From Struthidea cinerea (Eukaryota > Chordata > Aves > Passeriformes > Corcoracidae), in assembly GCA_013397865.1 (NCBI GenBank), contig VZTI01001716.1:62001-126000 (forward strand): a stretch of 64,000 bases of DNA, written 5' to 3'. Positions within the stretch are counted from its first letter, which is position 1. Each line of letters begins with the position of its first letter. Positions 39,372-51,436 of the stretch are shown here, piece after piece. Below the pieces are notes generated by a model. The model saw nothing but the letters and a program-made list of their open reading frames with translations. It was not told the DNA's origin and did not search any database. The translations under genes were made by a program, and so were the position numbers.

Positions 39372-39830
39372 TGTGGAGAAAGGTTTTCATGTAAAAGCTG
39401 CCGAAGACTTGTGAATTTACCTGTTATTCTGTAATTCTGACTGTAGTTACGTGTGGATGCTGAAAAGCTTACAGGAAACAAATTTTTCAGCTTTCTGCAG
39501 CATTCTGTGAGAGCTCTGTGATTCTCATGAAAGCTGTGAAAAACATTGCTATGGGTTTTTTGTAAACTGGGTTTTTATCTGTGCACCTGCGATCTGTTTT
39601 TCAGAGCTGTTATTGCAAACCGTGAAACAATATTTTGAAGTAGGTGTTGTGAGCTTTAGCCAATAGGACAGGGGGTGGCTGGTCCAAGTTCCAATAACCT
39701 CCTGTCATCTTTGGGAACCAAGTTATATAAACCAAACTATAATTAATTAAATAACTACTTTCTTCCTGAACTTGGATTGTGTCATTACACGGCATTCTCG
39801 GTACGTCACAGCAACAGTTACGGGTCAACA
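39372..39830 (+). mobile_element. Well-preserved solo LTR of an avian endogenous retrovirus
   Basis: This 459-bp block starts TGTGGAG and ends GGTCAACA, so it has TG...CA ends within TGT/ACA inverted termini. Inside, in the proper order for a plus-strand LTR, are a CCAAT box (39,660-39,664), a TATATAAA box (39,724-39,731) and an ATTAAA poly(A) signal (39,746-39,751). The U5-like end contains GGTACGTCACAG. Its wording matches a bird LTR family that I know only from memory, probably ERVK-like. The flanking hexamers (TAAACC before, TTTATA after) do not match, so no target-site duplication is visible. The duplication may have decayed, or the LTR may have formed by recombination between different copies. 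No viral coding sequence adjoins it. Confidence 0.8.
39660..39751 (+). promoter_or_regulatory. LTR promoter and poly(A) signal
   Basis: CCAAT (39,660-39,664), TATATAAA (39,724-39,731) and ATTAAA (39,746-39,751) occur in order. The poly(A) signal lies just downstream of the TATA box and close to the expected cap site, as in alpharetrovirus-type LTRs with a very short R. If still active it would drive transcription rightwards. Nothing recognisable as a gene follows within several kilobases. Confidence 0.6.
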
Positions 39831-42800
39831 TTTATACTAATTGTAAGTATTGCTCCACGTATATAAATTATTCTCCTTCATAAACTTGGTCCTTTTTTTC
39901 TGCATCTTTGTTAAAATTGCCTGACAAGGATATTTTGTAGTAAAATAAAGAATATATGCTTCTCCTTAAAAGGACCGGTTATAGCAACTACAAAAGAGTA
40001 AAGGCCAATCATTAAAACATTCTCTCTATAATATTTGGGATCTCAGTTCCAGCTGTCAGAAGCCAAAAGCAATTAACACATCTTAAATGCTGGACCCAAA
40101 ATCCTTTACCTCTGCAATTATTCACAGAAGTCAATAATGTTAGAAAGTTCTCATCGGAGTACATCAGAGTGAGTAAAGGTTCACAGTCTGCCCTGCATAA
40201 GAAGGTGATTGTCCCCTCTTAAGAAATATGAGTGACCCACTTAATTAATCCCAGTTGTACCATGAGGAAGTGGTGATGTTATATACTAGCAAAACATTTA
40301 TGTTCAGGTCAGGGTCAAAACCCAATGGCTTTGCACTTAATAATAGATATCTGTCCAGATTTTGCTGAGCACAAAAATATATAAAGATCTGTATTGCTCC
40401 AGCTGAGCAGGTACTTCCCTACAATAAGAAAGACAGAAGAGTTTTCTGTGCAATGGCAAAAGTATGTCTTCAGCACAAAGCAGCTGAAGTGTGTGATTCC
40501 AGCAAAGACAACATTCAATTTCAGATTCAGATTATGAGAATCTCCCCTTTTCACTAAATTATACAAGAGGAAATATGAGCCTGATTTCATAATCATAATT
40601 CAGTTAATTAATGAAAAAAATGTTTACTCGGCCTTTTTTTCAGTTTATTTTTATGTTAGTAAGGTGAAGGCATTTTCTGCCCCTGAGCTTTCTTGTACAT
40701 TGCTACTGTAGCTCATTCTTTTAATGCTTTCCTAAGCATAGACTGCGCTTCTTGTTAGTGTTAACTTCCTGTGATAACAAGAAAAAAATAAGAATATATA
40801 GAAGAGAGGTGGAGAACAAGTGGTATCAGTAGAAAAGAGTAATATATGCTGGAATGAATATAACATTTACATTCCTCACAATAGTATTAAACACTCAAGG
40901 GTATCATGCTGTTTATGCTTTAGGACAGAGTGAATCAAATGTCTTTTAAGCTCACTACTGAAAGAGGTTTACAATAAACTGTCCCAGTCAAGCTGGCACG
41001 TGTTAGGTTTCTAGAGTGAAAAGCAACTTTTAGTGCACAAAATCTGTGGTGTAGTCTCATGAATCCAGTCAAAATATAATACAGAGATTAATTACCCAAA
41101 CATGGTTTTGTAACTATGGTCTAAAAAGCTTTCAAAACTTCACAGAATTTAATGCGTTAAGGTCACGACTTGAAATTGCTTCCTAAAGCAAAACTGATGT
41201 AAACAATTTTCTTTCCTTAAGAATTCATTTGTTTAAACCGTTTATATTTCTGTCTCCAAAGAGAAAGAGAGTTGCAGAGAATCCAAATCAGCAGTGTTTA
41301 AAAATATGAATCCCTCATAGGCACCTGCATTCCCATTGAAATCACTATGTGGTGTCACAAACAACACAATCATCTGTAAAGCTTAACAAAATCAGCTTGC
41401 TCATTGTGCTCAAACAAAATGAATGTTCATTCCTAGTCCTCTTAAATTCTCACTCCTAAATGTACTTCTCAATTAGAAGGACCTAGTGAGCAAGAAACAA
41501 GTTAAAGCAATCAAAGAAAAATGACTGAACTGCATTCCTTTCTTATGCTTGCAATTTCCCATACCTCAAAGAGCCATTTCCCAAGTACATGTGTATCAAA
41601 ATTTTCATATATGCCCTGGAAAATCTGTCATCTCTCGCACTCAAAGAATCATCAAATTACAAAAATGTTGGTTATGAAACCCATGCAAATTCAAAAAGAG
41701 AAACACGTAAGTTTCTCTCTGTATAAAAATTTTACATTTTAAATGCTCCAAAGAGAACCCTGCAGCATAAGAGTACATCTAATGAAAAAAAGAAAAAAAA
41801 CTCTACCCAAACCAACCAACCAACCAATCAACCAACCAAAACCAAAAAAAAAACCCCAACCACACCTCAAAAACCAACAAAACCCCAGCTGGGATAAAGC
41901 CTAATATCAACTGGAAACAATTTTCTAGATGACTGATGGTGAGGTGTCCTGTGTGCCAAAACTCTGTCCCCTATAACACTGCTCCCTGTGCTAAATAGCT
42001 GCTATTGTTGGTTTCTTGCAGTTACTTTCCCCATAAGTGAATTTCAGCCGGCAACAAGGAAAAATGTCTATTATTTTTTTTATGAAGCTGATAGCATCTT
42101 TAGTACAATTGCACACAGCTGCTGGGGACGAGCGATGCTTTGCCAAGTGCATCCCATGATGTTGTTTCCATTGTTTGTGCTGCATTGTTTCCTTTCCATT
42201 CTTTCTGCAAGAAAAGATAAATCACCAAAGCTGAATAGAGAAAACTTGTTCTCATTTTTTGCTTATGGAGCAAGAGAGAATGAGTCCACCACTGAGAAGG
42301 GAGCTGCAGACACAGCTGTTATTAGAAGAGCCTTTTTAGGAAGGAGAATGACAACAAGGGGCACAAACATTTTAGTACCAATCCAGGTGAGGATGGTCAG
42401 GAGATTATGGCATTGCAATAGACTTCACAGGAAACTACATACAATAGCAGACTGCAGCCATGGCCAGTTTTCTGTCACTTTAGGATACAAATTTCATAAA
42501 GTCAAAAACTGAAATAATTTGGTTATTGATACAGCCAGAAGAGAGGCTCAGGACTAGCATTTGAACCATCAGTTTTGTCCCTAATAATGTTCTCTTAGCA
42601 AAAGCAAGCAATAAATTAAAAACAATAATGAAAAAAATCCAACCCACACTTTAAATTTGCTAGAGTAGGCCATGTACATTCATGTTTTTAAAAAGCAAGT
42701 TGAGAAACTTCAGTGAATAGACCACAAAATAGCAATACTACAATATTTCCTCAAGCCTAAAGATGCTTTTGCAAATGTACACCAAGGCATTATGAGCATG

Positions 42801-43380
42801 AAAGAAATTTAAAGAGCCTTCCTAATAGAATGCATGTATGATATCTCCATCTTGTTTCAAATCCACGAAGGACAGATAGGCCTAGAAGTAGTGGAAAAAA
42901 TAAAATTTGAAACTAAGAAATCTTCTAAAATTTCTTTATTTTCTTAATAAAGTTAGTTTACAGCCCAAGCTGCTGTACTTGACTTTCCATGATATTCAAA
43001 TCTCTATTTGACCCAGGATTAAACTTGCAATTTTGTATTTTAAGAAGCATCACTAGAAGCATGTGTTTTGTACTCTGCTCTGTCCAAGAAACTCAGTAGT
43101 TAATAAAATGTCTCTCATTCCCTCAGGTTTTAAAACCTCCAACTTTTCTTCTTTTGTTTGAGAAAAATTGATTTCATCTTCTCCTTTCAGAGGCTTGCAC
43201 TATTTACTTCAGTAAGTACTGAAATGATTAGCAAGTATATAAATACTTGTAAGGATGTTTGAGCCGATGCAGGCAGCCAGAAAAGCCACAAAACCACAGC
43301 TGAAATGCAAAGAATAAATATGTTTAATTACCTCACAAGTCGGAGGATCCTGAGGCAATACCTGTGCAGAGAAACACAAA
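39831..43380. other. Gene-free AT-rich sequence
   Basis: It contains the longest frame of the window, 174 codons at 41,988-42,512, but that frame opens at GTG and its first ATG lies well inside. The predicted protein has no recognisable domain. It holds the (CCAA)n tract. Confidence 0.55.
41783..41886 (+). repeat. A-rich (CCAA)n low-complexity tract
   Basis: A run of A and C with seven or so ACCA/CCAA units (41,806-41,840) flanked by poly-A, similar in texture to the tract at 6.35 kb. Such tracts may descend from tails of retroposed copies, but no element is recognisable beside it. Confidence 0.85.
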
Positions 43381-43924
43381 TGGGAACACCAGAACTGTCA
43401 GGGTTGGTAATTTCTTCTCAGAAGTTGTTACAGTGCTGTGTTTTGGATTCAGAAAAAGAATGGTATTGATAACACACTGATGATTTGGTTTTTTGCTATG
43501 CTGTGTTTATCCTAAATCAAGAACTTTTTCTTATGTCATGCTCTGCTAGTGAGGAGTTACACAATGGAAACTTGGAGGGAGCACAGCTGGAACAGGTGAC
43601 CCAAACTGACCAAAGGGGTATTCCACACCATAGAAGGTAATGCTCTGTATAAACTGGGGGAGTTACCCACAAAGGGCAGCCAATCTGGGTTCAGGAAGGC
43701 AGGTCTATGGGTGGTGAGCAATTGCATTGAGCATCACTGGGTTTTTCCCTTTTAATTTTCATTGTTTTATAATTCACCATTATTATTTTATTTTACTTTA
43801 TTTTCAATCATTAAACTGTTCTTATCTCAGCATACAAGTTTCACTTTGATTCCTGTCCCCATTCCATCAGGATAGGATGAGAAGAGAGGGTACAGTGGAG
43901 GGAGGTAAGCTTAAAGCAATGACA
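43381..43924 (+). mobile_element. Solo LTR of an avian endogenous retrovirus, diverged
   Basis: The segment starts TGGGAACACC and ends AATGACA. Landmarks in LTR order on the plus strand are CAGTGCTGTGTTTTGG near 43,431, GATAACACACTGATG near 43,468, GTGACCCAAACTGACC near 43,597, a TATAAA box at 43,648-43,653, GGTGAGCAATTGCATTG near 43,715, and ATTAAA at 43,810-43,815 followed by CTGTTCTTATCTCAGC. The series matches a widespread neoavian ERV LTR recalled from memory and shares motifs with the copy at 26.3-26.95 kb. The ends are inferred from that comparison. The pentamers beside them (ACAAA, CATCT) do not match, so no target-site duplication is seen. No internal viral sequence is present. Confidence 0.75.
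43648..43815 (+). promoter_or_regulatory. TATA box and poly(A) signal of the 43.4-kb LTR
   Basis: TATAAA (43,648-43,653) is followed 156 bases downstream by ATTAAA (43,810-43,815) and then CTGTTCTTATCTC, the usual start of U5 in this LTR family. Whether either signal still works cannot be told from sequence. Confidence 0.5.
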
Positions 43925-46329
43925 CATCTTGTCATGCGCGGAAACTAAAATTGATTGGGGTATACCTCTGTAGAGCAAGCAAGTGGAAGCCTGGAAGTGA
44001 GGGGTTTTCATGTCTATTCTCTTTAGCACCAAAATATGTGTGTATTCACCCAGGTGTGCACAGACACATAGAAAAAGTGTCCTAGTGGTATTCTGATATC
44101 ATGCAAGTAGATCATTTCACATTTCACTAGAGACAGAAGAGGGACATATTAAACAAACTTTACGTCACATACATATTTTTTTTAGTAAGTCAGAAGCACG
44201 TAGTCATTTTCATCTATTGAATATTTAGAATAAATAAGTGATAAAATTATTTCCTCAGGCACACTCAGAAAATATAAGCATGATTATACACAAAAGAATC
44301 TGGTCTTCTATTAACCTCCCATGTGCTTCCCAAAAGGAGCATATTTAATTATTTGAATGAACCATTATATAATTAAGAAAGAAATCCTGTGGTTGTACTT
44401 AAGCATGATTTCCCTTTAAAATACTCTGCATTAGTTATTTTGAAGCTAAGTTCTGACATTCTTCTTTTGTATAATTATCAGAAAAGTAGTACATTTTTTC
44501 CAAAAACCTATTAATGTCTTTAACCGAAGGCTTCTTCAGAGTGTGCTAAATTTCTGCTAAAGCTTTGGGAAGTTTTCAAGTCAAGGCATATCTGTTTCAG
44601 GGAAATATGGCAAGAATATATTCAAACAGGAAACAACAGCTAGCCTAGGAGAAAATTGATTTTTAATGTCCATAATTCACAGACAGAAACTGTGTTATGC
44701 AGTGACTGCAGGAAAGGCTTACATGGATGTTAAATCATTGTAATAGTTGCACATACTACTGTTCCAAGGGATATAAAAGGGGGTGCTTTAAAATACAGCT
44801 TCCTCCTGTTGCAAATCTCTAGTGTAAACAGCTGCCACTTTGACATCCACATTCACTCTCCTTCATGGCCCTTTCAAGATGATGGTGGAATGATCAACCT
44901 TCAAGAGTCCTTATCTCTAAGTATGAAAATGGTAGCTAACAAAGGCTGGCTAGTGCCTCCTAGATTATTGGCATATCTACTTGAACAAAGTGAAAAATCC
45001 AATGTTTCCCACATTATGCTCAAAAACTGCTGCTTTGTGATATTTGTGTGCCTTACATGAACATAAAGTTATCTAAGCATATTTTCATTCACAGCTTCAT
45101 ATTAAAGACATATTCAAATTAATTTAGATATATAGGCAGTAATGAACATTTGATACACTACCTCTGATTTGTTGCAGTAATAAAGGGAGGGATACAGAAC
45201 GTTTAGATCATTAGAGCACAAGTCAGTCCTTTCATTTTGGGAATATTCTAGAATTAGCAAATAAATATCATTAAAATAATGTTATTTTGTTTATGTAGGC
45301 TTCATCAAATATGTGATATGACTCACTATGTGTCAAGTTTAAGAGGTGTATAAGAGATTGTCTCTCTAGATCAGGAGCTATTTGAAGTACAGTTTGCCAC
45401 GCAATTAACAAAGAAGGAGTGAGAAAAGGTTCAGTGTTTGAACTTTAACTGGAATGAAATTTGTCATCCACACAATGAGGGATATTTTTCATATTCAAAT
45501 TCAACCCTTCTATAGTCACGCCAGAAGCTTTCCTAAGGAGGTACAGACGTGGGTTCTTGAGACTAGATTAGGGAGGAGAGGGATGCAACGACTGTATCAT
45601 CTTCAGTAAATCACAATTATTAATTATACGTCTCACTAGATTTGAAATTATTCCATAGATTTCAGTGCTTTTTGTTTTTCTGCTACGAATGAAAACAATT
45701 TAATAATAAATTGATAAAATTTCACCCTCTTCACAAGGACAAAAGTAGCTCTAGTGTTAAATTCTTAGTTAAAAATACTGAAACATGATTAAAAAGGAAG
45801 TAGTGACTGCAGACATTCCCAGAACATACCAGTCATCAGCAAGTTTGTGTGTTTCCACAAGCATAACAGTGTTCTACAGTTTTGTAGAATACAATTGTAT
45901 TAATATGGTCAGTATTTTCATAGCACAAAAGAGGATTTTCTGTAACACTTGTAAATGTTACATCCTCATACTGCCTGAAAAATAACCACCATAAATATTG
46001 ATGCCCCTCCTATCTCTGAATGCCCATCATCAGTGGTACAGCTGCCAGTACCATGGGCCAAAGACTCCCAGGCTGGTAGATGACCGACTGTAATGCAACT
46101 GGTTGGACAAAACACCCTCCCTTTCCCTTCCCTCAAAGCACAATTCAAACACATCACACCATTGCTTTTACCATTTTCTACAATTTGAAATGGACATTGA
46201 GATCCTTCCTTATGGTATTCTATAGATAGAATCCCACTGTTAAGTATGATAAAAATAAGCCACGCGAAATATAAACCCAAACCCTCTCTATGCTATCTTG
46301 ACTAATTCTTCTATTTTCAACTTCCCCAT
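43925..46329. other. Gene-free AT-rich sequence with a small GC-raised part
   Basis: Nothing recognised. About 45,990-46,150 has raised GC and a 104-codon minus-strand frame (45,966-46,280) without known domains. Confidence 0.5.
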
Positions 46330-46485
46330 TTGGTAAGGACAGTGCACCTAGCCATTATCTCCTGGGCTTTTTTCCTGTTAATAGTCATTTCAAGATATTT
46401 TTAGTTGGGCAGGAAAACAAATGTGCAATGTGTCATGGTAATTAATAGCCCTATAAATAGTTTTATTATTAATAGTGATAACATA
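46330..46485. promoter_or_regulatory. Candidate conserved noncoding element (small)
   Basis: A short AT-rich but complex block with ATTAATAGCC, CTATAAATAG (MEF2-like core) and TTATTATTAATAGTGATAAC just left of the T run at 46.49 kb. It resembles enhancer sequence by texture only. Confidence 0.2.
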
Positions 46486-46504
46486 AATTTATTTTTTTTT
46501 TTTA

Positions 46505-46920
46505 GGAAATCATCGCTCTCCAAGTCTTTCCAGTAGTAGGGAAAAGGAAAGCTTAGCCACAGTAGTGACTAGGTATTGATGGCAGCCATAAGTCCAGCAT
46601 AAGTCAGAAACAGTGATAATATCTCCAGGGGAATGCACCATCTTGTGAATGTGGATACAGTCACACACACGGAGTTGCAGGATGGATATTGTCATATTAG
46701 CAAAATTGCAGCCATCTGCTCCTGAGTCTTCATGTTCTTGTGCCAGCCTAAGTGCCAGAGGTGGGGAGCCTGGGTTATAGCAGCAGCAGTTTGAGGGGGA
46801 CTTTCTATCAGGGCTTGCTGGGAGAGCTATACCAGGTGCAGTGCTCACTGCTCCTGTAGAAGAGCTGTGAATCCCTTCATATACACCCTGAAGCTCTTTT
46901 TGATGCAAGAACACTTTGCA
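46505..46920 (-). other. GC-raised block with 134-codon frame and downstream A tract
   Basis: On the minus strand an ATG frame of 134 codons (46,914 to 46,510) ends in TGA and is followed six bases later by an A run of about 14 (plus strand T run at about 46,489-46,503). G+C content is clearly higher than on either side. A frame, raised GC and a terminal A tract together look like a processed retrocopy or an unrecognised retroposon. The protein has no domain I recognise: it begins MFLHQKELQGVYEG and includes CCCYNP and LRLAQEHEDSGADG. No convincing flanking duplication was found. It may be chance. Confidence 0.3.
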
Positions 46921-47029
46921 TTTAATACTTATATTTTAAAATATTACTTAAGTTAATTTAAAGACTTAAATAACACAATAACTGCTTTCTTCAATGTCCC
47001 TTTAGACCAGAGATTTTTTTTTTAATTGA

Positions 47030-47520
47030 AAAAAAGAGTCTAATTTTTAAATTCGCCTTTTGCCCCCTTCCTTGCAAAAAAATCCTTAAATCCTCTAATA
47101 AATCACTTGCTGTTGCAAAAGCTCCAGACATTGACTGAGGCTTGATTGTTCCTGTTCTCATTTTGGATTTTTTTTTTCTTTCTTTGCTTAATGGAGGATG
47201 GAAGACTTAATTATTTGAATTAAGTTTTATATTCAAGCCTGATATAATTTTATCACTGTCACAGGAGCTCCGGCTAATGTTTAAAGGACTCCTTATAGCC
47301 TATTATGTATTGAATTGTGAAACACATCAATATTTGCACACATCTGTCTCCTTTGAAGAAAAGGAATGCTGCAGGCCTTTCTTCTCACAGTTTATTCACT
47401 GTTACAAAAATTGGTGTTTTGGCATGTCAATTTATATTTTCGCTGTAGAACAAGAAATATAAAAATCAGAGATTGTGGTCTGAAATTACGTCATAAGACC
47501 ATCTGCTATTTGATAACAAT
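47030..47520. promoter_or_regulatory. Candidate conserved noncoding element
   Basis: Complex, non-repetitive sequence right of the GC-raised block, with TTTTTAAATTCGCC, a run of homeodomain-type TAAT/ATTA cores, GGAGCTCCGGCTAATG near 47,263, and a CRE-like TTACGTCATAAG near 47,487. The 61-codon plus-strand frame (47,277-47,462) has no start context or domain and is probably incidental. Assigned by texture only. Confidence 0.25.
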
Positions 47521-50500
47521 TCCTTAATGCTTGCTCTCATGCCTTCCCAGTTTCTCATACTTCCCTTCTCTGGCTCAGAACCCATTTCTAGCTACATGAC
47601 AAGCGACCTCCAGATCTAGTACATCTTCTTCTTTCAAGCAGAATAAGATTGCTTGGAGAAACATCATTCTCTCAACTACCAACATTCGTGCTTGATTAAA
47701 AAGTAGGAAATGTTAGGCATCATAACAGGTTTCCTGTCACTTTTGAATTTTGTCTCCTTTAGCCTGAAATTCAGAACTCTACTTTTGGCCTCTGCTGCAT
47801 ATCCACTGTCACTACCAACACTGGATTTTGGCAGCCATTATCCACACTCTGCTGACAGTACAGTGATCTTCATCTCGTCTACTGTGACAACTGCTTCATG
47901 GAATCCAGGAATGATTCCTCATCACTGAAGTTCTCACTGGATTCCTTTGCTGTATTAACTGTTTTATTTCTCCTGGACTGAATGACAAAATGGCTGTGCA
48001 GCACTCAGCTTTAAGCTGGTTTATTCAAATGTTGGAGTGTAGCTCCATTATGTTTATTTTCCCACCCTGCAGCATCAGGAAGACTCTTTATTTCAGCATT
48101 CTGTCACTCTATTCCCCTCCATTCCTGCTGTGCCTTTTCTCTATATTCTCTGATCAGTTGATACATAGTCCATGACTCGATGATTATCTTATACCAACTC
48201 CTGGCACTTTTTTTCATATGTATTAGAAATACTTTTTATAAGAAAACAGTTGAAGGAAAGGACTCATTTCTTTGCAAAAACAAAGACAAAAAATCCTTCA
48301 CTGCTATTATTCAGACAAGCTGACACTCTTAGACAACATTTGAGTTTCAACAGATTTCAAAATAAAATGTATGTTGTGAAATTTTGTGACAATATTGTAA
48401 TTATTGAAAAAGGCATGTTAGTCTTTACTAAAGTGCAATATGCTTCCAAGAAATAATCTCTATCTGGTTTGTATTCACCAATGGAGTTTGCTGAGTATGT
48501 TGCTCCTGATGAGCATCAACGTGTTGGCAAGAGCTGCATCAAGAATACTGTGAGGCACCTACATCCCTAAAGCACACCTGATCAGAGTTCCCCTGTGCCA
48601 ATGGCACTGCCAACATTAACAAGAATTCGTAGGATACAACAAAAATCAGACTTTAGGGAATGCATACACTTACGTATTCTAACCTTGTGTCCAGAAAGAT
48701 TACAGCAAATATACAGTAGGTCTGCATTTATTAGACATGTGGTCTAGTGAACAAATTGACATTTGAGGTTATTTGTATTGTTATTTTAAAGGGTTAAGAG
48801 AACAATTGCTACATATCCACATAGTATTCATTGATGGAATATAGATTCTCATTAATTCATTTAGGAAATATGTATATTGTTCATCGTCTAAATATTTTAC
48901 AGCTAAAATTGGATGGTAAATTCTTAAAAGCTCTACTTTTACTTTAAACAGTTTGTTGTGACTACCTAGAAATATAAGGCAATATTCATTACACTAGTTA
49001 TATAAATCAGTGATTTATAAATTCCAAACATCTTAATATTCACATTTCTTTCCCAGAGTTTTTAATGCCTAATATCATAAGAATCTGAAAAATTACTTTT
49101 TGCTTAAGTAGATGGTAAGGTCTGTTCCCTGAGGATCTAAAACTGAATTATTCAGTGCTCTCTGACAACAGTCAAGACAAATTAAATAAAATCAAAATGA
49201 ATCCTGATGACTTTCCCCTTATATTCACACTTTAAAATAATAAGCTCTGACAAAAAGGGCATTATCATCTCATATGGCCCAATTAGGGAAACTAAAGGCT
49301 TGAGGCTGTATTATTTGCTATGGCAATTTCATATTGAACTACATTGGAATGATCTGCCAGAAGTCTGGCTATATTCCCAGCCTTAAAATTTATGCACAAT
49401 GATTTGATAGTCTGAGAAAAAAAAAGGACTTTGTGAAAAAAAAAGAAGGTGTTTCAGTAACAGTTAAAAACAGTTAATAGCAATATTGTGGATCAAAGTT
49501 GTCACATTTAGCACACAGAATAATAGGACACACAATATGCCCTATTATCTTACAAGTTTTTAGTGACAGATCTGGTATAAGGAAGTCCAGACTTTCCCAA
49601 GGTGACAGCTAGCCGGTAATCACCTGGAATTACACTAGAAATATTTTTGGTTTACCCATTTTTATTCTGATGTTCTCTATAATACTTTTTTTAAATCTTT
49701 ATGTGTACTGGAACTTTATCATTACTTATAAAAAATTTCAAATTTTACATGGGATAAGTACAAAAAAAGGGTTTAGTGTTTCAAATCTTATCTATAGAAA
49801 GATATCTGTTACTAGCACTAATTGATCAAAACATAGTACTGCAAGGCATTGCCAACAACATGCTTGTCTCCATAACAGTTCATCAAATACTTGAATGTCA
49901 AGTCTTTTGACTGATCTAATGTTTTCTAAATGTTTATCAGTAGAAGCCATAAGATGAGAGACACATCTAACTTTCTCTTTTTATGCTTTAGACAATTTGA
50001 ATGAAGGCATAACTATTGGTCCTTTTACGAAATATTTTTTCCATACCTTTTAAATCATAGATGAAAAAGATGAACATTGGCTCATGTCACTGTATTCACC
50101 TATTTTACCATTAGTAGTAAAATGTAAATATAACTTTAGTTTTAGAGAATTTGTAATGAAGAAGTGAATCTAAACTGGCATTATAAATCCTTATCACAAA
50201 AATATCAGACATTCTGATAATGTATGTGACACAAATGAATGCTGTAAGCCAGACAGAAAACTTGAAACAATGAAGTGCACATGGTGTTGTTTTGGATACT
50301 ATACCTAAAAGGGTAAAAGAAAAGTTGCCTTTAATAGTGATTCTTTTTTTTTCTTACATGTTTATATCTTAAAACCTTCATCTTGTTGAATGCTGACAGC
50401 AGATTCTATTATTTGTCACTTATCCTGATACAGCATCTTCATGATATTAAGTACCATATAAAATCTTAAGTACACTTTCTTCCACAGAGTTTACAACATA

Positions 50501-51416
50501 GGAAAGCAAAACAAAAATGAAGAATGAAAATGATGCATCACAAATGCAGCAGAAAGAATTAAAAAAAATTCTTATTCAAATACATTACTGTCCAGATACC
50601 GCCAAGAAACAACACTAAATTTGCTCCATTTCATCTCTAACATATAAGATTACAGAAGCTACCATTTTTCTGGAATTCTGAGTCAAATTTCTGTGTATCT
50701 GCAGCAAACTATTTGTCAGCATGGAACTAAAACACTCTTAACTCAAAACTGCTATCTGCATCAATAAGGAACCCAGTAGGCTAATGAGAAATTTGCATTC
50801 TGTGATTTGCATTTTGTCCTCACTAAAATTCTAAAATGGAGAACAGTCAGAAATTTCTCTTGATTTGATCAGTTTATAGCATTTTATATCTCATATCATA
50901 ACTTCAACACTGAGAGCAGTAAAAGACAGCTGTTTAAGGAACTAGAGCCATCTGATATGGAGAAATACTTAAAATAAACAGCTATTTAATAAATTTGAGT
51001 GTTAAAATAATTAATTAAATCAAACTAAAATAATAGTATAAAGTTAGTTTGAGTTTATAAATAAAGTTTCTCTTTTACTTTTTCTTAAGCAACTATGGTA
51101 AGTGTTCTAAATGCATCAAGTTAGAAGCTGAGGACTCAAGCTACTCTAAGATAGCTCAATCTTAATAAAAAGATATATATGCCTGATGGCATTTTTTATC
51201 TTTCCAGGACATATATTAGAGGGAAAAAAAATTATTACCCAATGCATATTGAAATCGGGAAAAACTAGTTTATAAATTGTTCCTTAGATTGTCTGAATCA
51301 CTGTGAAGACAAAAAATAAACATAATGTTTATTTCCCCCTTCACTGTTGCACCTTAACAGTTTAATTCACCATTAGTTTTCCAGAGAGTTTTGTGGCTAT
51401 TGACTGTAGCACTGAG

Positions 51417-51436
51417 TAGTGCTAGTACTAGCACTA
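51417..51436. repeat. Perfect 20-bp palindrome
   Basis: TAGTGCTAGT and its exact reverse complement ACTAGCACTA abut with no spacer. It lies in unremarkable AT-rich sequence. It could extrude a small cruciform or bind a dimeric protein; no known site is recognised. Confidence 0.9.

Noticed and set aside
41988..42512. 174-codon plus-strand frame, longest in the window
   Set aside because: It opens at GTG rather than ATG and has no domain, signal or splice context. Length alone is compatible with chance in 64 kb.
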